Assembly (NCBI RefSeq): GCF_027744825.2
Contig: NC_071348.1
Location: 203,501 to 267,500, forward strand
Direction of reading: 5' to 3'
Origin: Synchiropus splendidus
Lineage: Eukaryota; Chordata; Actinopteri; Syngnathiformes; Callionymidae
Length of the DNA: 64,000 nucleotides
The notes beneath the pieces were generated by a model. It had not been told where the DNA came from. It did not search any database and saw nothing but the letters and a program-made list of their open reading frames with translations. The position numbers and the translations under genes were made by a program. This document shows positions 25,185 through 37,500 of the stretch, one piece after another; position 1 is the stretch's first letter, and each line of letters begins with the position of its first letter.

Positions 25185-25961
25185 CAGTTGGTGCGACTCC
25201 GGAGCTCATCCATAGGTCAGTCGGGTGGGGAGAGATGTGGTGTTCAGTTGTCTGTTGATGGGGAAGGTCTGTGCTGAGGCGACTGACTTGCTGGCGAGGG
25301 GACGGCCATCGCGGTTCAGTCGACCGGTCATATTGAAGAGCGCCGTGTCTAACACGAGCCTCATGATTTGGAGAACAAAACTGAGGAGAGCAATTGGACC
25401 CACAGACCAGCGTTTTTTTTTAACTTGAATGTGGTCGAGGAACAAAGCGAAGCGCACACAGTCATAGCACTTTTGTCCTGATGACGCTCACTCGTGAAGT
25501 ATTTCTGTGACCTGAAGTGACGGTGTTGTTCTTCTTTACCTCCAGTTTTCATGTCATCATTTCGCCGGGTCGGACCCGCACACGGGCCCTTGTAGCGTTT
25601 GCATGGCCGTCTACTAACTGATATGCGAATGGCGGTCATGACATGAAAGTGATGTTTGTCCTAAACGCGCACACTTGAGTGGCAGTGTCGTTCTCGTCTC
25701 CCGCCGTAACCTTTTTATTCACCCTCGGTGCCTGTATGCATGTGATTTTTCTCACACCATTTTGTGTCTATTTCTGAAGTGCATCGTTTGAATTTGTTGA
25801 CCTTTTAAACTGTCAGCATCATCTCTGTACCGACACTATTCCGTGACCTTGACCTCAACGGAATGAACAGCGCAAACAACACGCGGTGCCGTTGTTTCTG
25901 TATCTCGGTTGGCTCTACTCTTGAAGTGTTTGTATGTTATTCTTTTTCAATGTGAAATGAT

Positions 25962-25967
25962 ATTAAA
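25962..25967 (+). terminator. Polyadenylation signal ATTAAA of ptdss1
   Basis: ATTAAA is followed by a TG/T-rich element, about 780 bp after the stop. The region 25185-25961 is read as 3' UTR. Confidence 0.6.
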
Positions 25968-26034
25968 CTTTTACATTTTCTTGTAACCTTGTGTCCTGTC
26001 TGACGGTCGCGGTACTCAAGTCCAACGACGCTAG

Positions 26035-26669
26035 ATGTTGCCTGGGGCGGCCCTCATGAATCCATCAGGTGTGGCCATGTCGGCGGCTCCAGGCTCAGCA
26101 GCGGTTGCGCATGATGGCGAGAAGCGGGTTGTGGTGCTCAGTGAGGTGCACAGTTTCGGGAAGAGAAAGCACAACTCTGCGGGCGTCATTTATCCGGCGG
26201 ACGCGGCAGTGACGACAGGTGGGAACATGGTGGTGACCGACGCTGGGGATCATGCGGTGAAGGTGCTCACCTGGTCACTGTCACGGATCACTTTGAGCTT
26301 CCCTGAGGAGCGGATCCTGGTCTCTGATGTGCAGGCGGGCATATTAAAGTCGACCACAAGCAGGCCGTCCTTCTGACCTCCGTGGCCCCAAATCTGTGGC
26401 GTGCTGTCGTGGAAGTGGGACGGTGTTCACGGACGACTTCCGCATCCTCCATCAGACAGTTTGATGCTTCACTCTGCTGTCCACCTCTTCGACGGAAACG
26501 GAGGTCGGCTCGCAGTCGACTCCGATGATTTGGAGTTTGGAGATGAGCGAACGCAACTCGGCCCGCACGACTCCTGTGGTGAGTGACCGCCTCGTCCGTC
26601 CTGTCGCTGTTGTGTCCAACCTCAACAAGCTCATGGTCCTGGACCACAGAGTGAAGATGAGTGTCTGAC
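26035..26669 (+). pseudogene. Decayed NHL-repeat gene, most like nhlrc1 (malin)
   Basis: Pieces of an NHL-repeat propeller are readable, but in changing frames. They include NPSGVAMSA, VAHDGEKRVVVL, YPADAAVTTGGNMVVTDAGD and HAVKV, then after a frame shift TDHFELP, then ILVSDVQAG, VDHKQAVLL, and a terminal PVAVVSNLNKLMVLDHRVK before TGA. The motif VVTDAGDH...VKV is typical of malin (NHLRC1), an intronless E3 ligase gene for glycogen regulators. No RING domain is visible upstream, internal segments are missing and several shifts are needed, so I call it a pseudogene. Its place beside kif13a agrees with human 6p22.3, where NHLRC1 and KIF13A are neighbours. A rapidly evolving functional gene with introns is the less likely alternative. 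Confidence 0.6.
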
Positions 26670-27239
26670 ATGATTTTCTTCTTGTGGTTCATCTATTCAT
26701 CTCGCTGACAACCTTTCTGTGGATCCATGTCTCCATCCATCCATTTGTCATTTGTGTGAGGATTTGTCAAGCGCACATTCTGGCTGATGGAGGGGGGAGC
26801 CTGTCCCAGCTGCTTGGGCAGAGGCAGGGGACACCCTGGACAGGAACCGTCCGCTCACACTCACGGACCTGTTAGATGCACCAGTTCTCCTCTCTACTCC
26901 CTTATCTTGAGTTCCAACTCTCTTTTTTACACAAACACCAACGAAGGCAGTTTGAGTCGTGCTCCTCTTGCGCCACCCAGCGGCGAGTGTTCACGCTGCA
27001 CCAGTCCGAGCAGAACCAGTCGAGCTCCCAGTGGAAGATGGCGGTGGGGATGCTGGCTGGAGCGGGAGCTCGGCGCTGGATATGCTCGCGAAGCGACCCG
27101 GCGTGGCTGTCGTAGAGGGAACCATGGACACATTGCGGCCGTTTCTCTGCGGATTGTGGACTGTTTCGCGCAGGAACCCGAAGCTTTGACTCTGGCAGAG
27201 ACCCGGGTTCTCGTCGTGAACGGATAGTCGGGAGCAAAC
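26670..27239 (+). promoter_or_regulatory. kif13a upstream/promoter region
   Basis: 570 bp between the NHL remnant and the kif13a ATG. The distal part is unremarkable. From about 26970 on it is GC/CpG-richer, as expected for the promoter and 5' UTR. No TATA box is seen. Confidence 0.4.
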
Positions 27240-30200
27240 ATGTCGGATTCCAAGGTGAAAGTTGCGGTGAGAGTTCGGCCCATGAACCGCAGGGGTGAGT
27301 TCCTCGTCTCAGTTGGGTCTCAAAACTTGGCTGTGGACGGTTTGAGACCTGGGAACTTTGGAGGGGGCTCTCTTCACTCCCACGCAAAATGCTGTGCTTT
27401 CAACTTTGTCTCTGCAGAACTGGAGCTGAACACCAAATGTGTGGTGGACATGGAGGACAACCAGGCGGTTTTGCACCCTCCACCGACGAGTGCGAAGGCA
27501 GAGAACAGGTAAACACCGCGGCCGGACCCCGGACCAGGCGCATCCCGCGCAGCCTGCTCTGGACGCTCGCGCCATTCCCAAACAGGAGCTGGTGTGTGTC
27601 GCAACGTGATATTTGGTTATGTGAGACATGTCGGCTTTCCGGAACTAATCACCTCTGGGAACCCTTATTTATAGCCGGGGGTCTGATTGAGGTGGGTCAG
27701 AAGTCTAGAATACTTCACATTTGCTGTGAGCAGTGGATGATTTTTCTTTTTCTGGAGGCTTCAGAGTGCAGAAGTTATCTCTCCAAACAAGTGTGGGTTC
27801 TGCTCTGCTGCAGGCTGATTTCCCAAGGGAAGCGTGGCCCTGCTCCAAATATTGTCTGAATGGGAATCAGATTTATGGCCATGGTCAGTGGGGAGCCCAC
27901 GAACTAGGAAAGTGTTTTGGAATAACGTGCAGTCAAAACGTAAAAATAAATTAATTAAAAATAATAAATAAATAAAATAAAATAACAACAAGGCTGTTCA
28001 CAAATTCAACAATCTGACGGCCGAGGGATGAAACAGTGTTGGGGAGTCGGTCGACTGTGGTACTTCCAAGGTGGTTACATGGTCTTGTGGTGCTGATCAT
28101 GTTCTCCTGGCCTGAACTCTGGTCGCATCACACATGAAGAAGAGCGAAACACATCAAGGCGGGCGCAGTCGGGCTCTGCTCCTGAGGCCAGGTGATCAAG
28201 AAGCTCTGCCTCTGCTGGTTCTTGTCAGCATGTTAAACTGAATTCAAGGTCATATCTGCAGAGACCGGTGGTCTTCACGGTTTGTTTGCTTGAGGAATGT
28301 GTCTGGTCTATGAGCAAAAGACGACATTTGTCCAGCAGAGGAAGAGGAAGTGTTCGTGATTGGTCAAAGAAGCGTTGTGGAAACAGCCCTGTGGTTTCTG
28401 AATGATCCGACATGTCGGTGCCCCTCATCATTCAGCGACTCCTGCCAGGCGTTCTCATCTTTAACAATGAATCCCAGCCAGATTGGCAGTAATTTGAGTC
28501 AGGTTCTCTGTCTGGAGCAGCTCTGGTGTTTCTCCTGAAGCAGCTTCTCTTTGTGGGTTTGCAGTTTTGGAGACACCTGTTCCTGAGCGCCGTTATTGTG
28601 TGGGATTCAGTTGCCATGAGTCTGCCAGATGAGCCTGCGGGTGCGAGGTCATGGGAACCTTTCTTCTCTGGGGGGAATGCTCTGGCACAGCCTCAGAAAT
28701 ACTATAAATACTTAGAGGTGTCTTGTAAAAGAGTGTGGCGTTGCGGACAGCCTCTCCTCCCGCTCAACTCTGTCACATTAGGAATGTTAATAAGAAGAAG
28801 GGATTTGCTTTGGTGGTGGTTGAGCAGCATTCTGCAGCACCTCTGCTGCACTCGTGAGTCGGACATGCAGTGTCATCTCTGGAGCGCGGTCTGTGACCTG
28901 AGGGCGGCAGGTTACGTTTCCTCACTGACGGTTGCCCTGCTCTCCTCCAGGTCCAGGATACATTGAGAGGTGGGGGTGGACAGTGGGAGAAATCCCGCAG
29001 GCGGCTGTCACTCTGGGAGATGTGTCTTTGTTACTGGAAAACACCCCAACTGAGCGCAGGCACACACACACACGCACGCACAGAGCCATTTTCCAACCTT
29101 CATGTCCAAACATGTCTGGAAGCTGAGGCCGATTGAGCCTCATGGTCTGGAATTGTTGCTGTGTTGTGTCCGTCAGTTGCAGCGTCGGTTATTTTGGGCC
29201 TGACTCTGACCCCGCAGCCTGCACATGATCGCATGCCATGATGTTCATTCAAGCTGCCTCTTTAGGGACCTGGGCCACTTCCCTGTCTGGGTTGAAAGTG
29301 GCTCGTCCACGAGGATTGATCATGTAAATTAGCCAGCACAACATTAGCATGTACACTTGGCTGTTACCCATCATCTCTGGTCCCTCTCCGTCGGATCACG
29401 TCTAAAATCCAGCGTGGAATTTCCTGTGTAATCTCTTCCATATCTGTGTTGATTGTCAGTGCTCAACTGAGTTGATCTGCTCAGGTTTGATCATCTAATC
29501 ATTTATTGAGCGACTTCTGCAGGCGGTTCGTATGTCGTGTGAAGTATTGAAAAGTATTGTTGTTGTTTAGATTTTTGTTAAGTAAGAGGCTGGAAAATAA
29601 TGAAACTATTTGAATAATTTATTGATACATTTTGTCTATATTTGCTTGGGAAATGGTTTTATTTTTGCTTATCACATTTAAAAACACTAAGTGTCTACCA
29701 TTATGACCAGTGGCTAGTTTTGTGTTGGTGAAAAGGCTATTCACATGTACTACAAAGCTTAAGTTATTGGAGTGTTGAGTGAGATAAATGTTAGTGTATT
29801 AATGCAATAGATGGCGCATATGTAGCTGTTAGCATGTTTCACACCAGTCAAGCACACTTTGGACTTCAGGATGGAGTCAGCTTATTTATTGCGCTGCTTT
29901 CCAGCTTTTAAAGTTACTGAAGGTGTAAAATGTGATTGGCTTTTGTCATGATGTCATCTTTTTAGCCATAGCGTTAAAGTTTATGTTAGTGGCTGGTCAT
30001 GTTAGCGTTTGAAAAATTCCGGAGCAGTGGCTTGACATGATGGACTTTCAAGTGTGTTGTTGCAGTAGAAAATAGCTGCTCACAGCTGGATGCCAGTGAA
30101 CGTGTGTTCCGGTAAATGCCATGCGCTTGTCATGAACAGGCCAGCCGTGGAAAAAACTGCCGCCGAAAGACGCTGCTCAACTTTCTCCGGGGTCATACGT

Positions 30201-31171
30201 GGCCTTCCAAAACAAGCTGCCCCTACATGACAATGGTGCCTTGTCCAGTGACTGCCCTCAGGAATGTTCCCTTTGTTTTTCCGTTTTGCACCCTGTGCAC
30301 CGATAATAAACTTTCCATTCAGTGATGTCGCTCTCTGCTTTAGCTTTTGTTCTGTTGCGTTCGCCAGGCATGCGTTGAGGATTTTCATACGAGTTTGTTT
30401 TGAGGGAGCGGCCGTGTTTACATGCAGGTCTGCAATTGAGAAAAGATGGCGTCCTTGCCCGCCGTCAAGTCTGTCTCTCATTAATCTCACACGTGGTGTC
30501 TGAGTCAAGTCTGTGGAGACTCACTCAGGATTCTGCTGTTCTTCTTGCTCGAGTCGTGAGGACGAGGCCCTTTTGAAGTTTGGTATATGGGTCATCCGGT
30601 TGCGAATGTTTTTTTATGGAGATTTAGTGCCGGATTATTGAGTTAGCGGTGCTCCAGTGAGATTAAATCTCTGCCTTCACATGTGAAAAGGAATGTGTTG
30701 AAGGACAGTTTAGCCAGATCTTACTTTTGCAGTTAAGTGGCTGTTTTTCTGACCAAGTCTTCCTTTTACTATTCATTCTGCTTGCCCTTGCAGTTTATTT
30801 TAGGCCATTGTCAGTGCTTCAGATACCCAAATAGCCCTCCTCAACAAGACGGGTTTGATGATGGGCTTTGCTTCTTGGTGATCAGTACCGTATTCAGAAG
30901 GTTTTGCTTTCTATATCTGAGCCCAAGCGTCTTGTTTTACCATGGAAGCGCGGGTGAGCGTGCAAACAGCAATTCGGTTGTCATTTTCCCTGTATTGGCA
31001 GCTGCCGTTGCTGCTGCATCCCAACAATCAGTGTGATTTTTCTGGAGAAATGGCCACTTTGTTTTGTCATTTTGTTTTTTGGTTAGCATATTGAGCTAGG
31101 CTATTCACATGCACCATGAAGATAAAGTGATGAATATGTATAAATGTTGCATGTCAAGCTGCTGTTTTGTC

Positions 31172-31210
<39 letters not shown>

Positions 31211-31523
31211 TGGTTCTTAACCTGGGTTCGATCGAACCCTAGGGGTTCGGTGAGTCGGTCTCAGGGGTTCGGTGGAGCCTCCGCCGCAGATGTCCACCCC
31301 TCAGTCTAGTCTGCAGTTAGTGGGCACAGTCATTGAAAGCGTCCTGCTCTGAGATTTCCTACCGGTCCGCTATGTTGGTTTTGTTATTTGATGTGATATT
31401 AATGCACAATTCATTTCGTGCACCAGTAAAAAAAATCATACTTTATTTTTTACTAAAGAAGGGTTCGGTGAATGAGCATATGAAACTGGTGGGGTTCGGT
31501 GCCTCCAACAAGGTTAAGAACCA

Positions 31524-31582
<59 letters not shown>

Positions 31583-34500
31583 ATGTTTGGTGCTAATTTG
31601 CGAGAGGATTCATCCATAAAGTGGTAGCTTGCCGCGACCTGACCCACAGTGTGACACTGTTGTGTCAAAAATACCAAAGAAGATTAGATCGGAGCCGACC
31701 TGCATCATATGTTGTTTGTTATGGAAACGTGGTGGCAACACTAGAAGTATGAGAATCATGTGCTTTCCTTCCTGTTCGTCCTGGACTCTCTGGCTTCTGA
31801 AACTTGCAGCCCAGATTCTTTGCTTTGTTGTGACTGACTTGCTTGTGGCCGTTGCCAAGTGACACCAGATGCCAAGAGCGATGTAATGGCTGACATCAGG
31901 AGGACCCCAGATATGCTAAATTTAGTCCAACAATGACCCTCAGCTGCCTTAAACGTTGCTCACGACTGAAGGCTGATTTCCCTCCGCTGCGTTACGTAAT
32001 CGAGCTGGAGAGGTTCCATCTGGAGTGGCCCCTTCTCTGGTCTGTTGGGCCACTTCTTTTACTTTGTCAAGAATGAGCACCTGTCATGTTCCCTGGAACA
32101 GGTCTACGTGGAACCCAGCTTTCGAGTTCCTGCTGGCTGACCTCCGCCTGGAGTGGCTGCAGACCAGAGCGGCATGTTCTGTTCTAAACATACTGTCAGT
32201 GTGAAAGTGCTGCGCTGTAACCCAAGCCCTGCTGGTGCCCAGCGATGTGTTTGGCTCTGAAGGCTGCGTGTGTGCGTTAACGGTGGCTGATAGGGCGAGG
32301 GAGGCCGGGTTCAGCCCCCCTAGACCAGTTGTGTGGGGGTACACGGGATATACACATATGACAGTGGTTTGAAATATTCCTAGTCTGTCTGGAGATTGGC
32401 TATTCTCACTGGAACGCACACACACTGTGAGTCACCCGGGTTGCGGGGACTAAACTAGGCTGTTTCAAGTGGATTTATTTGCCAGTGACTTGGAGCAATT
32501 TCCAGGGTTTTTTTTTATGAGCCACTAGCCAGGAATGTTTCAGGTCGGGTGCCATGCTTCTTTAGAGTTGTAAACATTTTTGAAGTGGCTCATTGGCACA
32601 GACCGACAGACGGGAATTCACTGGTGAAGGCCATGGACCTGGGATCCATGATGCCAACTTGACAAAAGTGACACACTTCAGCGCAGCGTTTCCTGCTGAA
32701 GAGCGAAAGTTCCGATGATACCGCTCCTCCTCCGAGTTGAAGCTTCATTGCTGTCAGCATGTTGTAGATTAGGGCAGCATGGTCCAGAGATTAATGTCCT
32801 CTGTTGGGCGAGAAAGAGTGCATTTTTCGGTAGAATAATAAACCAATGGCCTTAATCCTGCTCTATAACCATGGGGGGATTCCTCTGCTCACGCTCTCCC
32901 TTTCTGGTGGCAGCACTCATTGAGCTCCAGCTCAGAGAGTTTGTTTCCGTCCTGGGTGTGACCCACTGTTGCTACAAACATGTTAAAGTGCTTTAATCAT
33001 ATCATACCACGGAGATATCTGTCGTGGATATCGAGATGTGAAATTGTGTCCATACTGTCCGCATTTCTGTGCCAGACAAGCATGTGCCCTCCAGTGAACA
33101 TTAATCACATTTGCTTACTTTTGGGATGTCAAACAGGCGAAAGCAGAAGATGTTTTTGTGGCGACAAACGTCAAGCAGTGACAATGAATGAAAGTACCGA
33201 TAGTAGTTTTATCTAATCGCACTTGTCAGCGATATTTCTTCAGAAAATAACGTGGAGGAAGGAACCGGTGAAGGCATTTGGTGGTGTTCAGTCGTCCCAT
33301 CTGAGTTGAGGAGGATTCCGTGGTTCGGCAGCTCCTAGCTGCTCCTGTCCACTCCGTTCAGAACCAACTAGAAATGACCATTGAGGCTGAGGAACGTGGG
33401 AACGCTAACATCACTGGCGGTCAAGTGGTCAGAAATCAGTGCACCTGAATTAGATTTCATGTTATCTCTCTTCATTTGAAAACATCCCAAGACGAGCCGA
33501 GACATGACGTCAGCATCGTGAAAAAGGTTGCGGTTGGTTCATGTCTATATTTTCACTGTAAATAACTGGATTTTACCTCTTATGAAACAAGGTTTTTCAT
33601 TGGAGCGTTTCACTTCATTAGTTGGCACATTTCTGGCAGAGAGCTCGGCGTCTTCAAAGGAAACTCTAAATGGCTCTTATTTGAGGAGAGATTATCAAGA
33701 TTATGTCGGCCAACTCAGATTTATATTAAATTCCGTCTTAATTACATCGTTTCGTATTTAAAGAAGAGGAGCAGAGAGAGAAGTTCTAACTCTGACTTGA
33801 AATGGGTTTGGGAATTAACTGGTGTTTCTTTTGTGAGTAAGTCACTGCTCTCTCAAGTGCTAAACATAGCCACGTAGTCACAGTTCCCCCCTTAGTCTCA
33901 TCTACATTCCCCACATGCCAGATCCAGGACATTATGTGACGGTTGGGCTGCACAAGATGTACGTTTTCCCTTGTGGCCTTCAATCTTTGCAGTGTACTCG
34001 TCTCCAGAACGTCATGATGTCTGCATATTGGACTTGCTCCAGAGCTCAGTAGACATACATCTGCAGGTTCCTCCTGTATATGCATCACGAGTATCGGCCA
34101 TAATGCAGAACGACGGTTAAAAGAACCAGAGACTTCAATCTTGTTCTACGCTCCAAAGTTGGCAAACAATATTGGATCCTGTATCTGCACCCTTCCTTGC
34201 CGGTCCAGTGGTACCGACCAGCTGTCAATGCGCTGTGACCCTAACTCTGTTTGTTTATGTCCCTCACCCACATGTGTCTCTGCTGCTGATGGACTGACCG
34301 TCTGGACCGACAGGAAGCAAGCAAAGGTATGTGTGCCTCATCAGGACTCCAAAATACAAGTCGTGGCAGCTGTAGTGAAAGCCAGAAAGTCTGGTCCAGG
34401 TCCGACAGGTTGACTTGTGGTGTGGTCATGATGAAGAGTGTGGTCAGCAGGAGCCCACCGGAGGTCCGTGTGAATGTGTCAGGCTCCACAATGAGAGAGG

Positions 34501-37500
34501 GATGAGCGCAGACACTGGGCCTCATTCAGAGCTGTGCTGCTGCAGCGCACCCCCACGTCTCCCCCCGTGACAACACACTGCTGAGCAGCTCTGGGACGGC
34601 TTTGTGCTGGACTCGCTCCGTCGCTGTCTGGCGGAGGGACTGCCTGGCCAAGTGTGGTGCCAAGATCTCACGTACCGACGGGTTCCTATGAACCTGAGTT
34701 ACCTTTTAATACCCTCCACACTGACCAGCACGTGGCGTCTCTGAGGCCCTCCACATGGCCACATTTGTCTACATCATCGTAACGCTGAATATTGAAAAAT
34801 ACACAAGATGTTACTTTCAAATGAAATACCAAGTGAAATATAAGAAAACGATATAATTCATCTCTGCAAAATATGAATATTTTGATATTATTCTGGAGCG
34901 GCCTTCTGCGCCCGGGACTGGCCTTGTTACCAAAGCAGCTCTAATTGAGAACGATGCCGCTTTTGTTCCGTTGAAAGGCAGCTACTCACTTGTCTGAGGT
35001 CACAAGAGGAGGTCTTGTTTTCAAAGCTTTGACTGACTCCTCGGCTTCCTGTGCTGACAGTGCAGGAATGACGTTGGCTGCTGTGGAGTGTGTTTGGTGA
35101 GGGCTTAAGAGTTCACTCACCTTCTTCTACCGGTGACCAGTGAAAGTGCTCGCTGTGATTCCTCTGGATATTTTACACGCATGAGAGTTCCCAGTCGTAC
35201 ACATCAAAGTCTGATGTGAAGCTGCTCAAGCCGTCTCTAGCTCTCGCCGGTGGCCCCATAGACACAAGTCAAGGTGTCTCTTCTGCCTTGTCCTCCTGAA
35301 GGCTATGTGCCAGCACTGCAACAGTCCAGTTCCCTTGGAGACAAGGGTCACTCAGTGCTGGAATTTCTTGGTGGAGCGTTGACCCTGATTTGTGAATTCA
35401 TTGATCTCCCGCTGCTGTGACAGTCGTGCCACAGCCTTAATGAGCAGTAGCTGCAACAATGGACCAGACTTTCTTCCATGAGGCTCATTCCAGAGCTAGT
35501 GCCCTGGTGAACAGGTGTGGAGAGTGTGTTTTTGCTCTGACTGTACCGTCTACTCTGCAGGTGTTTGCCTTCGACCACTGTTTCTGGTCCATGGACGAGG
35601 CCAATGTTCCTAAATATGCTGGTGAGTCATCAGTGCCAATGCTAAAAGCTGAGCTTCCAAACCGCTCGAGAACCAGCTCACTCATTTTGGGCTTCCAGAT
35701 GGATGAATAGCTGTTTTGTCACATGACCTTTGAGACATAAAGTGAGCCCTTGCTGTAGTTTTTGAGGTCATTGTGAATTCTTAAATTATTGAATTGATTT
35801 GAGGTGGAACTTGAGGATCATGTCGTGCAGTCGGGTGCGCATGATATGTGTCAGGGTCGATGAGGTGCAGTTTATCCCGCATCTCATTGTGAAGCACAGT
35901 GACGTCCTCATTGTGAGTGACGTGAGCGTTTGGAAGGTTAGCATGAGCGTCATCAGTGTCAGGAGGGGAAGGAGTTGAATTCTGGACCCACCCTGGCAAC
36001 AGATAAGTGGCCGGGTGGATGATGAAGGTTCTAACCGGCAAACCAGGTGTCAAACTGTGGCACAGTGAGGGCGTCATGTGAGGAAGTTATTACTGTGCAA
36101 CACATGCACCTCGGGTCCTTCTAGCATCTTCTTTTGTGGGTCCTCTTTCACGGAGCCCTGTGTTTCTGCAGCTTAATGGCTGTAGACAAAAGCTAGATTG
36201 CAGTGTGGCATCTGTACAAGACGACTTATTTGGCACCATTTCCTTCATGCCACTGGCGTGTGTGTCCACAGTGTTCACCCCAGTGCTGCCTCACGGGTTT
36301 TTATTGCTCATTAAAGTGCAGCCAAACTCTCATATAGCAAGACACGGAAAGGATTTCTCCACTGCGCTCAACTTTTTCCACACAAACGTCTGGATTTGGC
36401 ATTTGGACGCCATTTGTTGTGAAACGCCGTTGGACCTCATGTGTTTGTTTAGGTGAAAGCTTTCCCTCTGTCCATAATCTCCGTGGTGACTGGCTTTTGT
36501 TTCGTAGGTCAAGAGGTGGTGTTCAAGTGCCTCGGGGAGGGAATACTTGAAAATGCATTCCAAGGATATAATGCCTGCATATTTGCCTACGGACAAACCG
36601 GTGAGACACGAACCCATGACTGTGAGAGAATAGATGGGAGGCCTCTCAGATGAGGCAGGGTGCAGTGGTGGTGGGGGGAAGGCTTGTCACTGGAGGGCAC
36701 ATGATAAGGTCAAATTCCTCTTGTAGCTCTTAAACCCCAAGTTGACCAGCCCTGGTTTAGAGGATTCTATTGAAATCTAGCACCATGACAGGTCCAGACT
36801 GTTCAGTGGTTGACACGCGAAACGGTTTTGGGTTCATGACAATCACCAGTGGATTTAAATGTTACTCACTTGTGTTACCTTGTGGTAGCAATGCCTCTTT
36901 GCTGTTCCCAGGTAGAGACTAGCGAGACTAGCGCTGCTTCAGAACAAACAGGGCCAATCTGTCAGTTCAGCTGTCACTGTCAAAGTAAATAGAGATGAAA
37001 ACGTGGCGTCCAGTGTTTCATTCCATCAACACTGTGATAACAGAGTTGGTCATAATAATAATAATAATAATGCACCGTTTCCCAAGTTGACTTGCCAGTA
37101 TTGTCTCAGTAGTTTCTATATTGGTGAAGCGGGTAAGTCAGGAGGCCCAGACAGTACCTTCCCCCTGGAGGAAGACACAAACAGACTAATCCCTCTCTAA
37201 CTCCTGAGATAACACACCTGCACCACTGAAGTATATGTACTTTTGGTTTCTGCCTGCTTCTTTGAAGTCACCGAAAAGCCCACTAGTATGCGAGTTCAGC
37301 AGAGTTGGCCAGTGATTTTGTTTTCATGCGCAGGTTCAGGCAAGTCCTTTTCCATGATGGGGAACGGGGACCAGCCTGGTCTGATCCCCCGACTCTGCTG
37401 CTCCCTCTTTGAGAGGGTGCAGAAGGATTCCAGTGAAGCCCACTCTTTCAAAGTGGAGGTCTCTTACATGGAGATCTACAACGAGAAAGTCCGAGATCTT

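Larger units (their letters stand above)
27509..34313. other. Long second kif13a intron (6.8 kb)
   Basis: Contains a LINE tail (27864), (TA)n tracts and a hAT-like MITE (31208-31526). Otherwise it is unique sequence in which I recognise no exon or RNA gene. It is by far the longest intron in the window. Confidence 0.6.
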
